Shown: in pieces, positions 20,410 through 32,135 of the stretch | Layout of the letters: each line of letters starts with the position of its first letter | Numbering within the stretch: the first letter of the stretch is position 1 | Origin: Saturnia japonica | Lineage: Eukaryota; Arthropoda; Insecta; Lepidoptera; Saturniidae | Length of the DNA: 64,000 bases | Assembly (NCBI GenBank): GCA_033032175.1 | Contig: CM065304.1 | Span: 29,704,653-29,768,652 of the forward strand | Direction: 5' to 3' | Position numbers and translations under genes: made by a program | The notes under the pieces: model-generated | The model's database searches: none | What the model saw: the letters and a program-made list of their open reading frames with translations, nothing else | Told to the model about the DNA's origin: nothing

Positions 20410-20843
20410 TATGCATCCCAATCGAATTACGTAGGTATACGAACAATAAAAAAAAATATTACGACAACTCAAATAAAAAAGTAACCTAATGAAACAAGTG
20501 ATTGGTAATGTGATTGGAAACACTTTCGTTCTCTTGTGAGGACGACTGCGGCTCTCTGCTTGAAACGTCGCGTTCGCGTCGCGCTAAGTCGTTGTTGTAG
20601 TACCTACCGTAACTGTATTGTACTCTAACTCCAAGATATCGCGACCAACAATCAATTTGCTTTAAGATGGCGACCGGTTAGTCAAGTTTATGTGTAATAA
20701 CTGAATAGCAGGGAGTCTCCTGACAGCATCTCTTCAGCTAGTATAGTTAGTGTAGGTACGTAAGTCTGTTGAGTGTCTGTCTGTCTGTACATAGGTCCTG
20801 CAGACTGCAGTAGAGCTTGGGCTCCGTTTGGTACCTACGAGGA
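20410..20843. other. GC-richer flank of the gap, no supported gene
   Basis: Positions 20530-20600 are CG-rich, and an ATGGCGACCG followed by GTTAGT stands near 20667-20683. This could be a leader exon. No further exon or domain can be tied to it because the gap follows. Confidence 0.3.
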
Positions 20844-20943
20844 NNNNNNNNNNNNNNNNNNNNNNNNNNNNNNNNNNNNNNNNNNNNNNNNNNNNNNNNN
20901 NNNNNNNNNNNNNNNNNNNNNNNNNNNNNNNNNNNNNNNNNNN
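20844..20943. other. Assembly gap, 100 N
   Basis: Exactly 100 undetermined bases, the usual placeholder for a gap of unknown length. Order and distance across it are not certain. Confidence 1.
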
Positions 20944-21093
20944 TCGTGCTCCTACATTAACACTGTATTTGTAAGTAATCAGAAGTTAAACAACATAAGT
21001 ACCTACTTTAAAGAATGTAATAATGCGGACCAGATGAGAGAATCCCCCCTATGGTCTGTAAATAGCACAGATATTTATTAAACACAGTAGTGG

Positions 21094-21660
21094 CAGTGTT
21101 GCCAAGTTAGCCATTTTATGGCTATATCTGGCAACATTTAAGAGTCATTTAGCCAAAAATATCAAATATTAATAGCTAAATATTTTAGCCACAAATTTAG
21201 CAACTTTTATAATAATACGTAACCTTTAGTTTTTCTGTACAATATCACTTGTTTTCACTCATCTACAATGAGAGCGGTGAATCAGTATTTCATTAATTGA
21301 GTGATTTGGCTTGGATGGCTCTATTTTTGCCATCCGTAATTGCTGAGGTAGAAAGATTATTTATCTTTATGATTGTGGCAAAGAAATATCATAGAAAAAG
21401 ATGATTTTGGCACACTAAATAAAATTGTTTACTACTAAGAATAAGAGATTATTTTTAAAAAGCAGACGTGTGCTTTTTACCAAATACCCGTAGAAGTGTT
21501 GGATCAAATCAGGAAGCAAGAAAAAAAAATTTCCTTGTTCCTAAAGAACCAGAACCATCAATATCCAATGAGTATTATTTGGAATTAACCTATGATAATA
21601 AACTAAAACGTTTTATAAGTTATATACTTGTATTTGTTTTTAACCAACACGTACATAAAC
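21094..21660 (+). mobile_element. Non-autonomous hAT element, copy 1, right end missing
   Basis: It begins CAGTGTTGCCAAGTTAGCC and stays similar to 51721-52304 through TGGCTATATCTGGCAACATT and a later AATAAGAGATTATTT block. The right terminus present in the other copy is not found here. A SINE begins at 21680. The open frame 21468-21698 is a remnant without an identifiable domain. Confidence 0.7.
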
Positions 21661-21679
21661 TATCAAAACATAACATACC

Positions 21680-21933
21680 ATCACGCCTATATCCCTGAAA
21701 GGTCGGGCAGAGGTGTACTAATGTACACCCACAATTCGCCGGGTATGTATTTAGGTCCCATGTAATAGGGGCGAGCCTTTTGCCATTAAACGGGCACAAA
21801 GCAAAACTCCGAACTACTACTGGGAATTTCATAGAAAAACCCAATAACGCTTTGCTCGCTCTGGGAATCGAACCCAGGACCTCGATCATAGCAGTCGCGC
21901 TTACGACCACTAGGCTAATGACTAATGAGGCAG
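21680..21933 (-). mobile_element. tRNA-derived SINE, copy 3, best preserved
   Basis: On the minus strand it reads TTAGCCTAGTGGTCGTAAGC (A box) and, about 40 bases on, CTGGGTTCGATTCCCAG (perfect B box GGTTCGATTCC). The body has TATTACATGGGACC and ends near GATATAGGCGTGATGG. A short TGACTAA insertion-like duplication (GGCTAATGACTAATGAGGC in plus orientation) disturbs the head. Confidence 0.9.
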
Positions 21934-22137
21934 CTCGACTGGTGGAATACCTCCACCCTACAGAAGATCGCGGCTAAATAACCTCGTGTTGTGTTTCTGC
22001 GGTGAGTAGGACTTACAGAGCTCCTTGAGGTAGGGGGATACAAGGTCGGCATCGCGCTAGTGATAACTATAGTATCAGGTAGGTACTATAGTATTACAAG
22101 CATCCATACGCTAAGGTTAGCGTATGTTTGTTTGCAA
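21934..22137. repeat. Dispersed repeat, copy 1 (second copy at 61735-61948)
   Basis: About 200 bases match 61735-61948. Shared landmarks are CTGGTGGAA, CTACAGAAGAT, GCTAAATAACCT, CAGAGCTCCTT, ATTACAAG and CTAAGGT. Two copies flanked by unrelated DNA indicate a dispersed repeat. Its class is unclear; it may be a SINE or LINE tail. Confidence 0.7.
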
Positions 22138-22139
22138 CC

Positions 22140-23087
22140 TTTGTAGGTATATAGTAGGTAGTATAAAAAAGTTGGCCATCACGGAACGCCCAGCAGGTTT
22201 GAAATTATTTTTTTTAATTCTGTGTGGTGTGACTGACTTACTAACTGAATGTACCAACACCAGTAGGTACCCAAAAGAAAATCACTCGATCGCCACGCCA
22301 ATATCCGCCAACATTGGGTCCAACAATCGCTCTGAACCGCCGCATTAGTCGTTTTACATCAAAAATCCAAACTAATACAAAAATATTAGACTAAAAACAC
22401 TGAAAGACTTAGCAGGTGCAAAGTAACGGGGCTTCGTATACATTATATGGAGACGCACTGGTATTTATTGTCCTTCAATCGATATGTATTACACGTTGTA
22501 TGTAATAAAGTAGCTAAAATACGCGATTGCGATGTATTTATCATTACAAGCACGTCCCGGCGCCAGACAGATTTCGAATGCAAATTATTGCGCGTCGCAT
22601 CATTAAAATTTTTGTTATGGGTTATATTACTATGACAATATTAGCATTTAAAATAAATATTCCATAATCCGGGAGTAGACAGACAACTATTGAAAAGTTG
22701 TTTTAAATACTTTATAGTATGTTAAAAATAATACCCGAGAATTAATATTTTTATTATTCCCATGGGGAACATTAATAGGATCGCTACCAAATTTTACTAA
22801 TATGGGCTAATATGAAAATTGTCTGAAAATTTCATCAATATAGCTTCAGTCGTTATGCAGTCCATATGGGACATATATGCACACATCGATTTTTATATTT
22901 ATGAGGAAGAAGAAGATAATACATTTTTTATTTAAATAATAAAATAAAGTTACAAAAACGCGTCATTTTGTGTATATGCTACCGTCATTATTCAATAAAT
23001 AAAACTAAAATTAAAAGTACAAAGGTGAGTTTACTAGAATTTCAGTTACGAAAATTATGAAATTTCTTCAGCACATATATAATTTAA
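22140..23087. other. No gene seen
   Basis: AT-rich. Short frames at 22124-22348 and 22447-22635 show no domain. Confidence 0.4.
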
Positions 23088-23714
23088 CTAGCTGTGCCCC
23101 ACAGTTTCACCCGTTTTAATTTTATCCGACAAACACCGCGCCACCATCACACCCATGTAGTCTATCATAATTTTTGTTCCTGCAAGTACAAATTACTTTA
23201 ATTTTTCATTATCACCTAAACTATGTATCCAAATAGCATACTCTAAGGAGCAAAATTTAACTTCATAAAATTGTCTTTATCATGAAGTAACTTTTGTTTG
23301 TAAGGATTAATATGTCATGTCTCAAAAGAATCTTTATAATTTTCAATAAATCTTTGTCATAAAATACCTTATTGTGGCTTATGTATAAGAGATATGCCTA
23401 TTCTATCGCTAACTGTTTTTTAGATATACTAAGAACCAATATTATTGTAGAACATTGTACTTTCGTATCATTAACAATTACGCCAACGCACGCGATTAAA
23501 GCAGTTTGGGAGAGCCTCGACTTCCGACTTACGTAACAAAAATCAAAATTTAAGGCTATCGAGAGTTGTAGCCTAATCTTAAATACCCTATACTATTCCT
23601 CGAGAGTCTGGCTATCATATAGAAAAACAATTTTTGCAATCCTACTGGTAGTTATAGAGATTAACGTGTTTAAAAAACAAACAAAAAAAAATTTCCGCTT
23701 TATTATATTAGTGA
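23088..23714 (-). mobile_element. Non-autonomous Helitron, reverse orientation
   Basis: On the minus strand it starts TCACTAATATAATAAAGCGG and ends CACAGCTAG. It lies exactly between an A (23087) and a T (23715), the rolling-circle target rule. The size is 627 bases with no coding capacity. Its 5' start resembles that of the large Helitron at 55070. Confidence 0.75.
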
Positions 23715-24010
23715 TGTCCGATACAGCTGACTTATCAGCTTTATTTATAAAAGTTTATATGACATTCCCCTTAAGCTGTTAATAGGCTGATTACCCGAAC
23801 CTACTGTTCACTAAGTATATGTTAATAGGATTAGGTTTATTTTACGGTATAGTAATATATCACTTCATATTGTAATTTATGTCTTAGTAAACAACTCGGT
23901 TTTGCTGAATGATGTCATAAGGTCATAACTATTGTAAAATCAACACGATTATCAGATCTGTGGTCGTCACTTATCAATATTGGCTTTCAGTTTCGTGAAT
24001 TTATAATATA

Positions 24011-24812
24011 CAGGTTGTCCCAGAAGTCAACGTCAAGCCGAAACGGAGTGACAGGATTGATTGTAACCATATTGAGAAAAATCAAAAAGGCTGATGGTAA
24101 ACAATTTGAACATTTATTGCAATAAAAAATGTTATTTCCCTATCTGACTTTTATTCCAATAAACCTAAACTAAACTAGGTCAAGATTTTTCATTATTTTA
24201 TTAATTTTACTTACTTTTGTTGACTTTGGTAAAAGTGGCATCACTATCTGTCTTGGTCGCTCATGGCAAACATGTCCACTATCCATCTCTCACATCAATA
24301 AAAAACATTTGAACTGAATAAAATAGGTTAGCAAAAATCGGGTTACTCGAGGTTTTTATTTTTTTACTAGTTTTTTTTTAGTATGAAACTAGCAAGTATT
24401 GTACGATTTTACAATCCTGATTAAATGCGCGAACTTTTAATGGCACTTGCCAAGGCACTTTAGTACATTTTTTTTAGTTGTCAGTTCGACAAATTTTGAA
24501 TATTTTAGATTCATAGTTTAATAAATAGTCGTTAATTCTAGAAAACTTAGGGCAGTTGTGTCATTATTTTAGACTGTGGTTCTAGAAATGTTGTTAAGGG
24601 TTACGGTTCCAAAGTTTAAATGAACAAAAATAATAAAAATTAACCACAATAACCGAAAAATGGTTACAGATTGACCAAATTTCTAGGTTTTTCTTTAATG
24701 CCCATAATTTCCAAACTGCATGGGATAGATTTTTTTTCTGATTTTTCTCATGATGGTTACAATCAATCCTGTCACCCCGTTTCGGCTTGACGTTGAGTTC
24801 TGGGACAGTCTG
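24011..24812. mobile_element. MITE with about 73-bp inverted termini
   Basis: 802 bases flanked by TA on both sides (24009-24010 and 24813-24814). The arms begin CAGGTTGTCCCAGAAGTCAA and CAGACTGTCCCAGAACTCAA. They stay paired, with about five mismatches, through CAAGCCGAAACGG and GACAGGATTGATTGTAACCA. The TA target and terminal CA suggest mobilisation by a Tc1/mariner-class transposase. There is no coding sequence. Confidence 0.85.
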
Positions 24813-24814
24813 TA

Positions 24815-25880
24815 TATTCATATTAATGTGTGACAAGCTTTCCACCCCTTTTTAAGCGTATTACGTGCACGGAAGACTGCGAGATTTGGAATGGTTAAAG
24901 TTTAAATGGAGGAGTGCAGAAAGCTTAAATTTATCTATAATATCTGTTACTAATATATTAAATAAAATAAATTAATACTGCGAATCCTAACCCTACCAGT
25001 GCCATTGAACTTGACCCCCCAAAATATTGACATTGTCACTCAATGAAAAGTGACACAGGAAGTGATATAATATTCATTGTTTAAACGTCAAACAGAATAT
25101 AGTCTATGATTAAAAAGTCGCCGGTCAAATTTCGATCATTGGGCGACCGCCAGTAATATTAATTTTCCAAATACACTTTTCTACGCAATAATAACAAGCT
25201 TTTTTTTTAGATCTGACTGTACTGTTAACCCTGTCCAAAAACAGAGCCGCTGCGGCTTTTACAGTTTCACCGAACTTGGGGGCGAGCGCTTAGGGCACTT
25301 AGCCATAAGTCTGTTTAAGACTATTAGGATTATATAGTTTCTATGAAACGGCGTGCCCAGGTAGGTACTTGGCAATTGCCCCTCTACAGAGCGCAAGATC
25401 TAAGGGGTACGTATGGTCATAGAAGTCATGAAGTACCCTACAAGTATTATTTTTCCATTTCTTTTTTATAATACGATTATCTCTACGATTTTTGATAAAT
25501 TATGTATATAATTAGAGTCAAAACCGTTTACTGCGACATCGTTTAAAACAACATGCCGGTTATAATAACCTAGAACAAAGGTCCCGGCTGAATGCTATAT
25601 GACCGCCTTATTAAAAACATTGCTTTAAAGGACATTACTAATAACGACATACCTCATAAAACGACCACATTTAACTAATAATTCGGAGAATTAGATCTGT
25701 TAGAACGACCGGCTAAGCTGTATTGTAAACAATTTGAATAGGTATCCACATTTGTCTTCAATGGCTATTAAAATCAGGAAAGAAAACAATAGGATTTAGT
25801 TTAGTGCAGGGTCTTTTCTAATTCTTAGAAACAAAACACGTGCATGCAGTAGAGTCTAAGCCCGCTTCTTCATATCTCTT
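24815..25880. other. No gene seen; possible pogo leader at the right
   Basis: The stretch 25514-25640 (GTCAAAACCGTTTACTGCGA onwards) looks like the leader of a pogo/Tigger element and would fit the transposase piece at 25889. Its terminus cannot be fixed. The rest shows nothing recognisable. Confidence 0.35.
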
Positions 25881-25888
25881 CAGTTAGT

Positions 25889-26567
25889 TTGTTACTTATC
25901 TATACACAAGACGCACCAAAACTTTGTGGAGTTATTCGTGAAACTTTCAAAATATCGCAAAGAAAAAGAAAACAAATTAATATTGAAGAAAAATCGCGTA
26001 TTATATCCAAGCTAGAGAGCGGAATTTCAAACAAAGACTTAGCAAAGGAATATGGTGTATCACACTCGACAATTTCAACCATTTGGAAAGAGCGAGAAAA
26101 AATTCAAACGCTTTAAACAATAATCTTTTGAACATGAAACGAGCCAGAACAACGAAGCATACGAATATTGAGGAAGCTTTGTTAAAGTGGTTTAAATATC
26201 AAAGGGCTAATAATGTGCCAATAAACGGACCGATTCTTCAACAAAAAGCTAACGATTTTGCTCAACGTTTTGGCGAAGATTTTGTTTGCTCGTCTAGTTG
26301 GATTCAACGTTTCCGGGCTCGGCACGGTATTGTCGGCGGGAAAATGAGTGGTGAAGCTGCTAGTGTTGATAAGGATACTGTAGAAGAATGGATAACGCAA
26401 AAGTGGCCTACATTATTCGAAGGCTAGTTATTGGCAAATCTAAGAAACCAAGATGCTTTAAAAACATACACTCACTGCCGGTAACGTATGAAAACAATGT
26501 GAAGTCATGGATGGCATCGGACATTTTTGAGAGATGGTTAAGAAACTGGGACGCTGAATTTTATTAA
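25889..26567 (+). pseudogene. Pogo/Tigger (CENP-B-like) transposase, internally deleted
   Basis: The first frame carries a CENP-B-type N-terminal helix-turn-helix (KQINIEEKSRIISKLESGIS, then NKDLAKEYGVSHSTISTIWK). A stop/frame change at about 26100-26116 leads to the second DNA-binding domain (NIEEALLKWFKYQRANNVPI, then SSSWIQRFRARHGI). After KWPTLFEG at 26425 the sequence jumps to a late piece of the DDE domain (GKSKKPRCFKNIHSLPVTYE, then DIFERWLRNWD). The catalytic core is therefore deleted. Inactive. Confidence 0.85.
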
Positions 26568-26574
26568 TTAGTTT

Positions 26575-26860
26575 ACTTTATTTCCGATCACGTTCACCGC
26601 GCCAATATTCAAATCAAACTGATCGCGTCATGTAACACGATAAAGGCCCGAATATCCGGCGCTCCGGTTATGTAACTTGCCGAATATCCGGTATCCGGCC
26701 AAACCACTATCCGTGTCATCTCTAGTGGATAGTCTGGCTAATCCCGAAACGCAACAAACCAGAAGAGTCTCTGTGACTAGCCTATCACCATAACACAAAA
26801 TTCACTCTTAATCCGGGCGTGCAAATATTTTAATTTTTTAGTTAATAGTATTGACATATT
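26575..26860. other. Unassigned sequence with CGAATATCCGG repeats
   Basis: The motif CGAATATCCGG occurs at 26648 and 26679 (approximately), with a related GGTATCCGGCC. I cannot assign it to an element. Confidence 0.3.
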
Positions 26861-26865
26861 TAATA

Positions 26866-27787
26866 CTAGCTATACCCCACGGTTTCACCCGTGTTAGTTT
26901 TATACTACAAACTTCGCCAACGCATCCGTGTAGGCAATTTTTTATACTTTGTGTAAAACTATCGAAATATTTATGAGTACCTAATAAATGAATTTTTCAA
27001 TTTATACTAAAGCCTATATGTTACTCGCTGATACTGTAGCTTTATATTGGTGAAAGAATTTATAAAATTATTCGAGTAGTTTTTGAGTTTATCCATTACA
27101 AACAGCAAACAAAAAATCAAATCTTTCCTCTTTATAATATTGGTATAGATTGGCGGTGTGCTCGCGTTTGTTACTACGCAGTAGTTATTTACATCCCGTA
27201 ATTGTATTTTAGTCATATTATTGACAATTCATATATATGTCGTATCAATTGGGGAGTGGCATGCATTTCCCGTGTATAATTTTCATCAAAATCGTTTGAA
27301 AATTATTGTTCCAATCTACAATATCAACGATTCTTATAGCCTTTCGATAATATAGTACGATGCATGTTTCCTGTCTACAAATTTGATCAGAATCGGTCGC
27401 GAATTGATTTTTACGACTCCCAAAAGTGTTTTTGAAAATTACCATATCTTATCATTCATACAATGACTTATACTTCCCGTGTACAAAATTTCATCAAACT
27501 CGGACTAGAATTAACTAAAATGGTTTTTTTTTAAATACGATATCAAGTATGTATTGATATTATACCCTATCAATTGACCGATGACATTAGCATGCCATGT
27601 ACAAAATTTCATAACAATCGATCAAGCCGTTTTTTGAGTTAAATCCGGACATACAAACAGACAGACCAAAATTTTTTAATAGCTTATTCATAGTTAATTT
27701 ATTTCATACATTGTGCGTGCCTATCGGGATATTTTGTAAGTACAAATAATAAAAATACAGACAGGACTACAAATTTATTAATATAGA
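26866..27787 (-). mobile_element. Non-autonomous Helitron, reverse orientation
   Basis: On the minus strand it starts TCTATATTAATAAATTTG and ends with GGGGTATAGCTAG. It sits between A (26865) and T (27788). The 922-base body contains several degenerate repeats of the motif TACAAAATTTCATCAAA spaced by about 60-110 bases. No coding capacity. Confidence 0.75.
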
Positions 27788-27789
27788 TT

Positions 27790-28620
27790 ATAATTAATTA
27801 CTTTGACAGCCAATCAGTTGCCTCCTAATGCTTACGTTTTTTTTAAATATTAGCACAGCAAATTAACGTTACTGTCCAACGAGCACAGTACAATCCAAAC
27901 ACAACAGCAACCACCGAGTGATCGTCGTAATCCAATGACAGTCACCGCTGTCATGCCGGACTGCATTAACTGGATATGCACAGGCTGATCCCGAAACTCG
28001 ACACAGATAAGCGAGTCACTATGACGGGCTTTTCACCAAGTGCATGGTGATTGCGACAGTCAGGCTGTACAGCATTAGTACAATCATTTTATAATTGTCG
28101 ACATATTTCAAACACAACATGACCAAAGGTGCAGCCAGAAGCTAGTATTATATAAAGAGAAAGATTTATACCCCTTTTTAATTTATATAAATTTTTAAGA
28201 TGTTTCTATTACCTATCAAAAAGTTGATGTCTTGGATTCATTGACCATTCATCACAGCATTATGGTTCAATGGTTGACAATAATGTTAGTATCACAAAAA
28301 CAAAAGAAGGTCATGTAGAATGAGTCTCTGAATCAGAATTACTTTAAAATACTAGCGAGCTCTAAAAAGAGAATAAATTGTGAGCATGAGGCAAGTTGAA
28401 AAGACTGTTTAACAAAAACTGATTAAATATGTATGTATTATTATCAACATCTTATAATCACTGCAATTTTCATTTATACTCTTTAAATAAGCCAAACTTT
28501 TTTTAATATTTTGTATTGTTGAGTGTTTATACATAGATATAAAGTCTAAACTTATAATAAAAACTAAAAACTACTAGCAATTATATTTAAATAAAATATC
28601 TAAAATTCAGTTGTAATAAT
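27790..28620. other. No gene seen
   Basis: A GC-richer block at 27890-28080 has no open frame or motif that I recognise. A possible Helitron 3' end (AGAAGCTAGTATT) is near 28138. The rest is AT-rich. Confidence 0.35.
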
Positions 28621-28630
28621 TAATAGTAAA

Positions 28631-28857
28631 TCAAAGGCTACAGTCCAAATCTCTGAAAAGTGCATCGCCCAGCCACTTCATCTTCTCCGGGACCGGGACA
28701 CCAGAATGTGCAGGCTTTGGTTTCCATTCTGGTTTCTTGATGCTTTTAACAACACTACCACTTTGCTGGGGTTCTGTTTTGTTTTGTTTCGGTCTTGGAG
28801 TTGCAAAACTTGGCACTATTGGTGTTCTTTGTCTTTTCTCATTATTAGCGTTGTTGA
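28631..28857 (-). CDS. Unrecognised small Lys/Pro-rich protein, exon 2
   Basis: The acceptor TTACAG is on the minus strand at 28858-28863 and the stop TGA at 28631-28633. Joined in phase 1 to the exon at 29018-29138 it completes a 115-residue protein. This part has EKRQRTPIVPSFATPRPK and a hydrophobic, acidic C terminus MKWLGDALFRDLDCSL. The conserved-looking C terminus and clean splicing argue for a real gene. I do not recognise the family. Confidence 0.7.
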
Positions 28858-29017
28858 CTGTAACAGTTTAAATTAAAACTTTATTTATATATCATTAAAG
28901 GGTTAAAGGCTGACTCCCTAAAACTCTAATTCAGAAAATCTATTGGTTAAGAGTTGACAATTAAAATAGAGTAATTTCCAATTTCAATCAAAATATTACA
29001 TTAAACAAAAAACTTAC

Positions 29018-29138
29018 GTTTCAAGGGAGTTTTGGCCTTTGGTTTCTTAATAACTGTTGTCTTTTTAGCAACGTTTGGTGATATTGGTTCTTTTTTTGCG
29101 TTTTGCGCTTTCGGCGTTGTTACATTTCTTGGATCCAT
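29018..29138 (-). CDS. Unrecognised small Lys/Pro-rich protein, exon 1
   Basis: The ATG (29136-29138) opens MDPRNVTTPKAQNAKKEP. Thirty-nine further codons run to a consensus donor GTAAGTT (minus strand, 29011-29017). The exon is basic, with TPK and TPLK sites and KKPKAK, so a nuclear protein with proline-directed phosphorylation sites is plausible. That function is inferred. The region upstream to about 29500 probably holds its promoter. Too short for open-frame finders; found by splice logic. Confidence 0.65.
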
Positions 29139-29149
29139 AACTTAGTTAA

Positions 29150-30890
29150 GAAACAGAATAATAATCCACCAAACAAAAACGGTAAAAAACCTAAAGAAAC
29201 TGATGTTTTTCAAAATAACGAGCAAGGAATATTATATTACGAGACGCTTACGAGAGACCATAGACCAATAACCAGAGGATAGACGACCATCTTAGAACAA
29301 TCGTTTTGTTTCGTTAGCGAGGTGATTTACACATATTCACAGACGATACACATACACAACTTATCTATAGATACCAATTTATACATTTCATTCATGATTG
29401 ATATCTCCATCGCATTTACTCTTGAAGTGGCCTAATGAGCCGTCCGCTACCTCTCTCTTTCCCTCATTATATTTGTTTATATGGTACTTGTCAAATTACG
29501 TTAGTGATGGAATCATAGATTTAAATCGGTACTTTACGGTAAATAAGTAAACTAGTGATGTATTTTCGTGTCAATCGGTATTTTACTAAACAAATTACCG
29601 GTTTTTATCGATATTTTTGCGACGGCAACCATTTTACCAGATTTATCAAACTGAGTCTTAAAATAAAAGAAACATAAGGATTACATAATATTTATTCTTA
29701 TTGGGATTTACAAATATTAACATGCCATAAAACTTTCCCTTCATACTTCACGGGCTTAGGACCGGCTTTATGCATTGTTTTAAAACCTCAGACCTAGGAA
29801 TTTCGGCAGGATCTTGAAGTGTTATGTGGTGGTTTTTATTTTAATTCATACCTTATGTTGGCTCTTGTTATGATTATAATTTAATTTAGGATAGTTATGT
29901 ATAAATTTCCAGCATACCTTACAATTTTCAGTTAATATAGGTTTTACAAATTATTATTACACAATTTTAATGTCCATAACCGAGACGTTCTTCTTGCTCC
30001 GACAGCTCAGCGTAGAGATCCTTGCCTAGGATCTAGAATAGAAGTCAGCACGGTGTAGGCCGTATCAGGATACACTGCTCAAGCAGACGACGCAGCACCA
30101 AATATCTTATCTATTGAGATTTCCTCATATGTAAAAGGAAAAGTTATTATTTGTATTATAAATACAAAATCCAGGTGATATTTTCCCGGTAGTGTTCTTT
30201 CAATGTTCAGTAAGTATTTGTCGTTTTGACAAAGGGTATTTCACCCATATTAATATTAAAATTATAAATATGTTATAAAATAAACTATCTTTTCGACTCC
30301 CAGGTCTGTTGTACAATAATTTGGTTTTTTATCAAAACACAGGATAATTATGATATAAACGTTACTACTATTCAAAGGTCTGCCGTACAATCAATCAAAC
30401 ATGATCAGATCCATCCTGAAGAATCTGTCATACTCTCTGTTCTAATTTTCTCTTTTGTTTTCGTTTGAATTCAAAATTTCGTCTTACTAGACTTTTCTTA
30501 TTTTAAAAATTAAAAATAAATCTAATCATAGATTTATTTTGCTAAACTAGAACCTGGATAGAATATTTGTCTATACCTGAGAACCTCTAATCGCGCATGC
30601 TCTATTACTATCAAAGAATTATCAATAACAGAGATTGTCATAATATTGCAATGTAAACAATACGAACCTAAAATATTAACAAAGCTGTTATTAAACCAAA
30701 ATTATCAAGTTATAAAATATCTAAACGCATCAATACATAAACCTATAATTAATTGGTATCCTGGAAATAAAAGAATAGGTACACCAAAACAATAATAAGG
30801 TAAATCAAATGAACTTATGATGAATAATATAAAGTAGATATTAAATAAGATTATCTTCCAGATAAATAATATAACACTCTATATTGTGTA
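29150..30890. other. No gene seen
   Basis: AT-rich sequence with a modestly GC-richer part at 29990-30120. No supported open frame, terminal repeat or tandem array. Confidence 0.4.
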
Positions 30891-30892
30891 AT

Positions 30893-31022
30893 TTTGACGA
30901 CATTTTACGTGATGTAGTTTGGTTATTTTGCACAAGTGGATTATAAATACCTAACTGGGAACATGCATTTTAAGTTCACATAAAACTCCCTGAAAATTTT
31001 AAAAATGGAGCCTCGATCTTGT
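30893..31022 (+). repeat. Arm fragment of the foldback family
   Basis: It matches one arm of the element at 39861-40766. Shared landmarks are GTGATGTAGTTTGG/GTGACATAGTTTGG, AAGTG-AGTGGATTATAAATA and GGAACATGCATTTTAAG/GAAACATGCATTTTGAG. It is a single arm only. Confidence 0.6.
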
Positions 31023-31199
31023 TGAAGCTATGTTTGAATATTGCAAGATAGATAATTACATTTGGGTAAATACTTATTGTTTAACATTGACTTTGGCTGA
31101 AATGTGTAATAACAGTAAGAACAGTTGCCATTCAATAAAAGAAAGACGGAGCGCATGGAACTAAAAGTGAAACCAGAAAAAAGGAAATACAAAATGGAA

Positions 31200-31530
31200 C
31201 ATTATTACAATTAAATGATCATAAGAATAAAAATATTACCATAAAACAATAGTTATTAAAAGTATATAAAATAAGTTTCCTAATATGACTCATGAATGTA
31301 GACAAAAACTACAGAAATAACAGAATTAATCATCAATATAAAAATCAATCGCTCACAACGTATTTCTCAATATTATTACAGACAGGGAAAACAAATTCAT
31401 ATTACAATTAATTAATTAAGATCATAAGAATAAAAACATTACAAAATATTAACATAAAACAAAAGTTATTAAAAGTATACTTATAAAATAATTTTCTTAA
31501 TATGAATCATGAATGTTGTTAAAAAATACA
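31200..31530. repeat. Imperfect direct duplication, about 200-bp spacing
   Basis: Blocks at 31200-31310 and 31399-31530 share ATCATAAGAATAAAAA, AGTTATTAAAAGTATA and AATATGA(C/A)TCATGAATGT in the same order. It is an old local duplication in AT-rich DNA. Confidence 0.55.
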
Positions 31531-32135
31531 CCAGACAAATTTGCATGCTTCATAAAATATTTGTATGAATAATTAGTAAATAATACACATAATGCCTAAT
31601 TAAGTAATTAGAAACAAAGAAAATATGCTAGATTATGACATGATTACATACTAGAATTACATAATTATTATTTACCTTAAAAATCATAACAATACATGTG
31701 AGTATATTCATGCATGTTTTAAATTTTATTTTATAATTGATTCTGATTTAATCAATCAATGTTACATTAGATAACTAAGAACATTACCTAATAATAACAA
31801 TGAATTATTAATAATATATTACAACTAGTAGTAGTACTATATTTTAAAAACAATGTAAACAAAATTTGCATACTTAATAGAGGAATTAAAATAAAGACAA
31901 TTTTAGTTGCAGAAACTATGATAATAATAAGTAGTACCTATACAGTTAAATATGATTATGTAGTACTACGCCTTCTAACTGATCTGTAACTAAATCCTTT
32001 TGTAGCTTTAGTATGGATTAAACTTTCCATTTCTACATCTTTAGATCTGGAATCAATATTATGCATTCGTCTGTTAAAATTAATGCACCATTGTTTTACT
32101 TGCATTCTAATAAATAACAAATAACCAAAAAGCTT

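Noticed and set aside
20667..20683. ATGGCGACCG|GTTAGT as a first coding exon
   Set aside because: The donor is weak and the following sequence runs into the gap without a second exon to test it.
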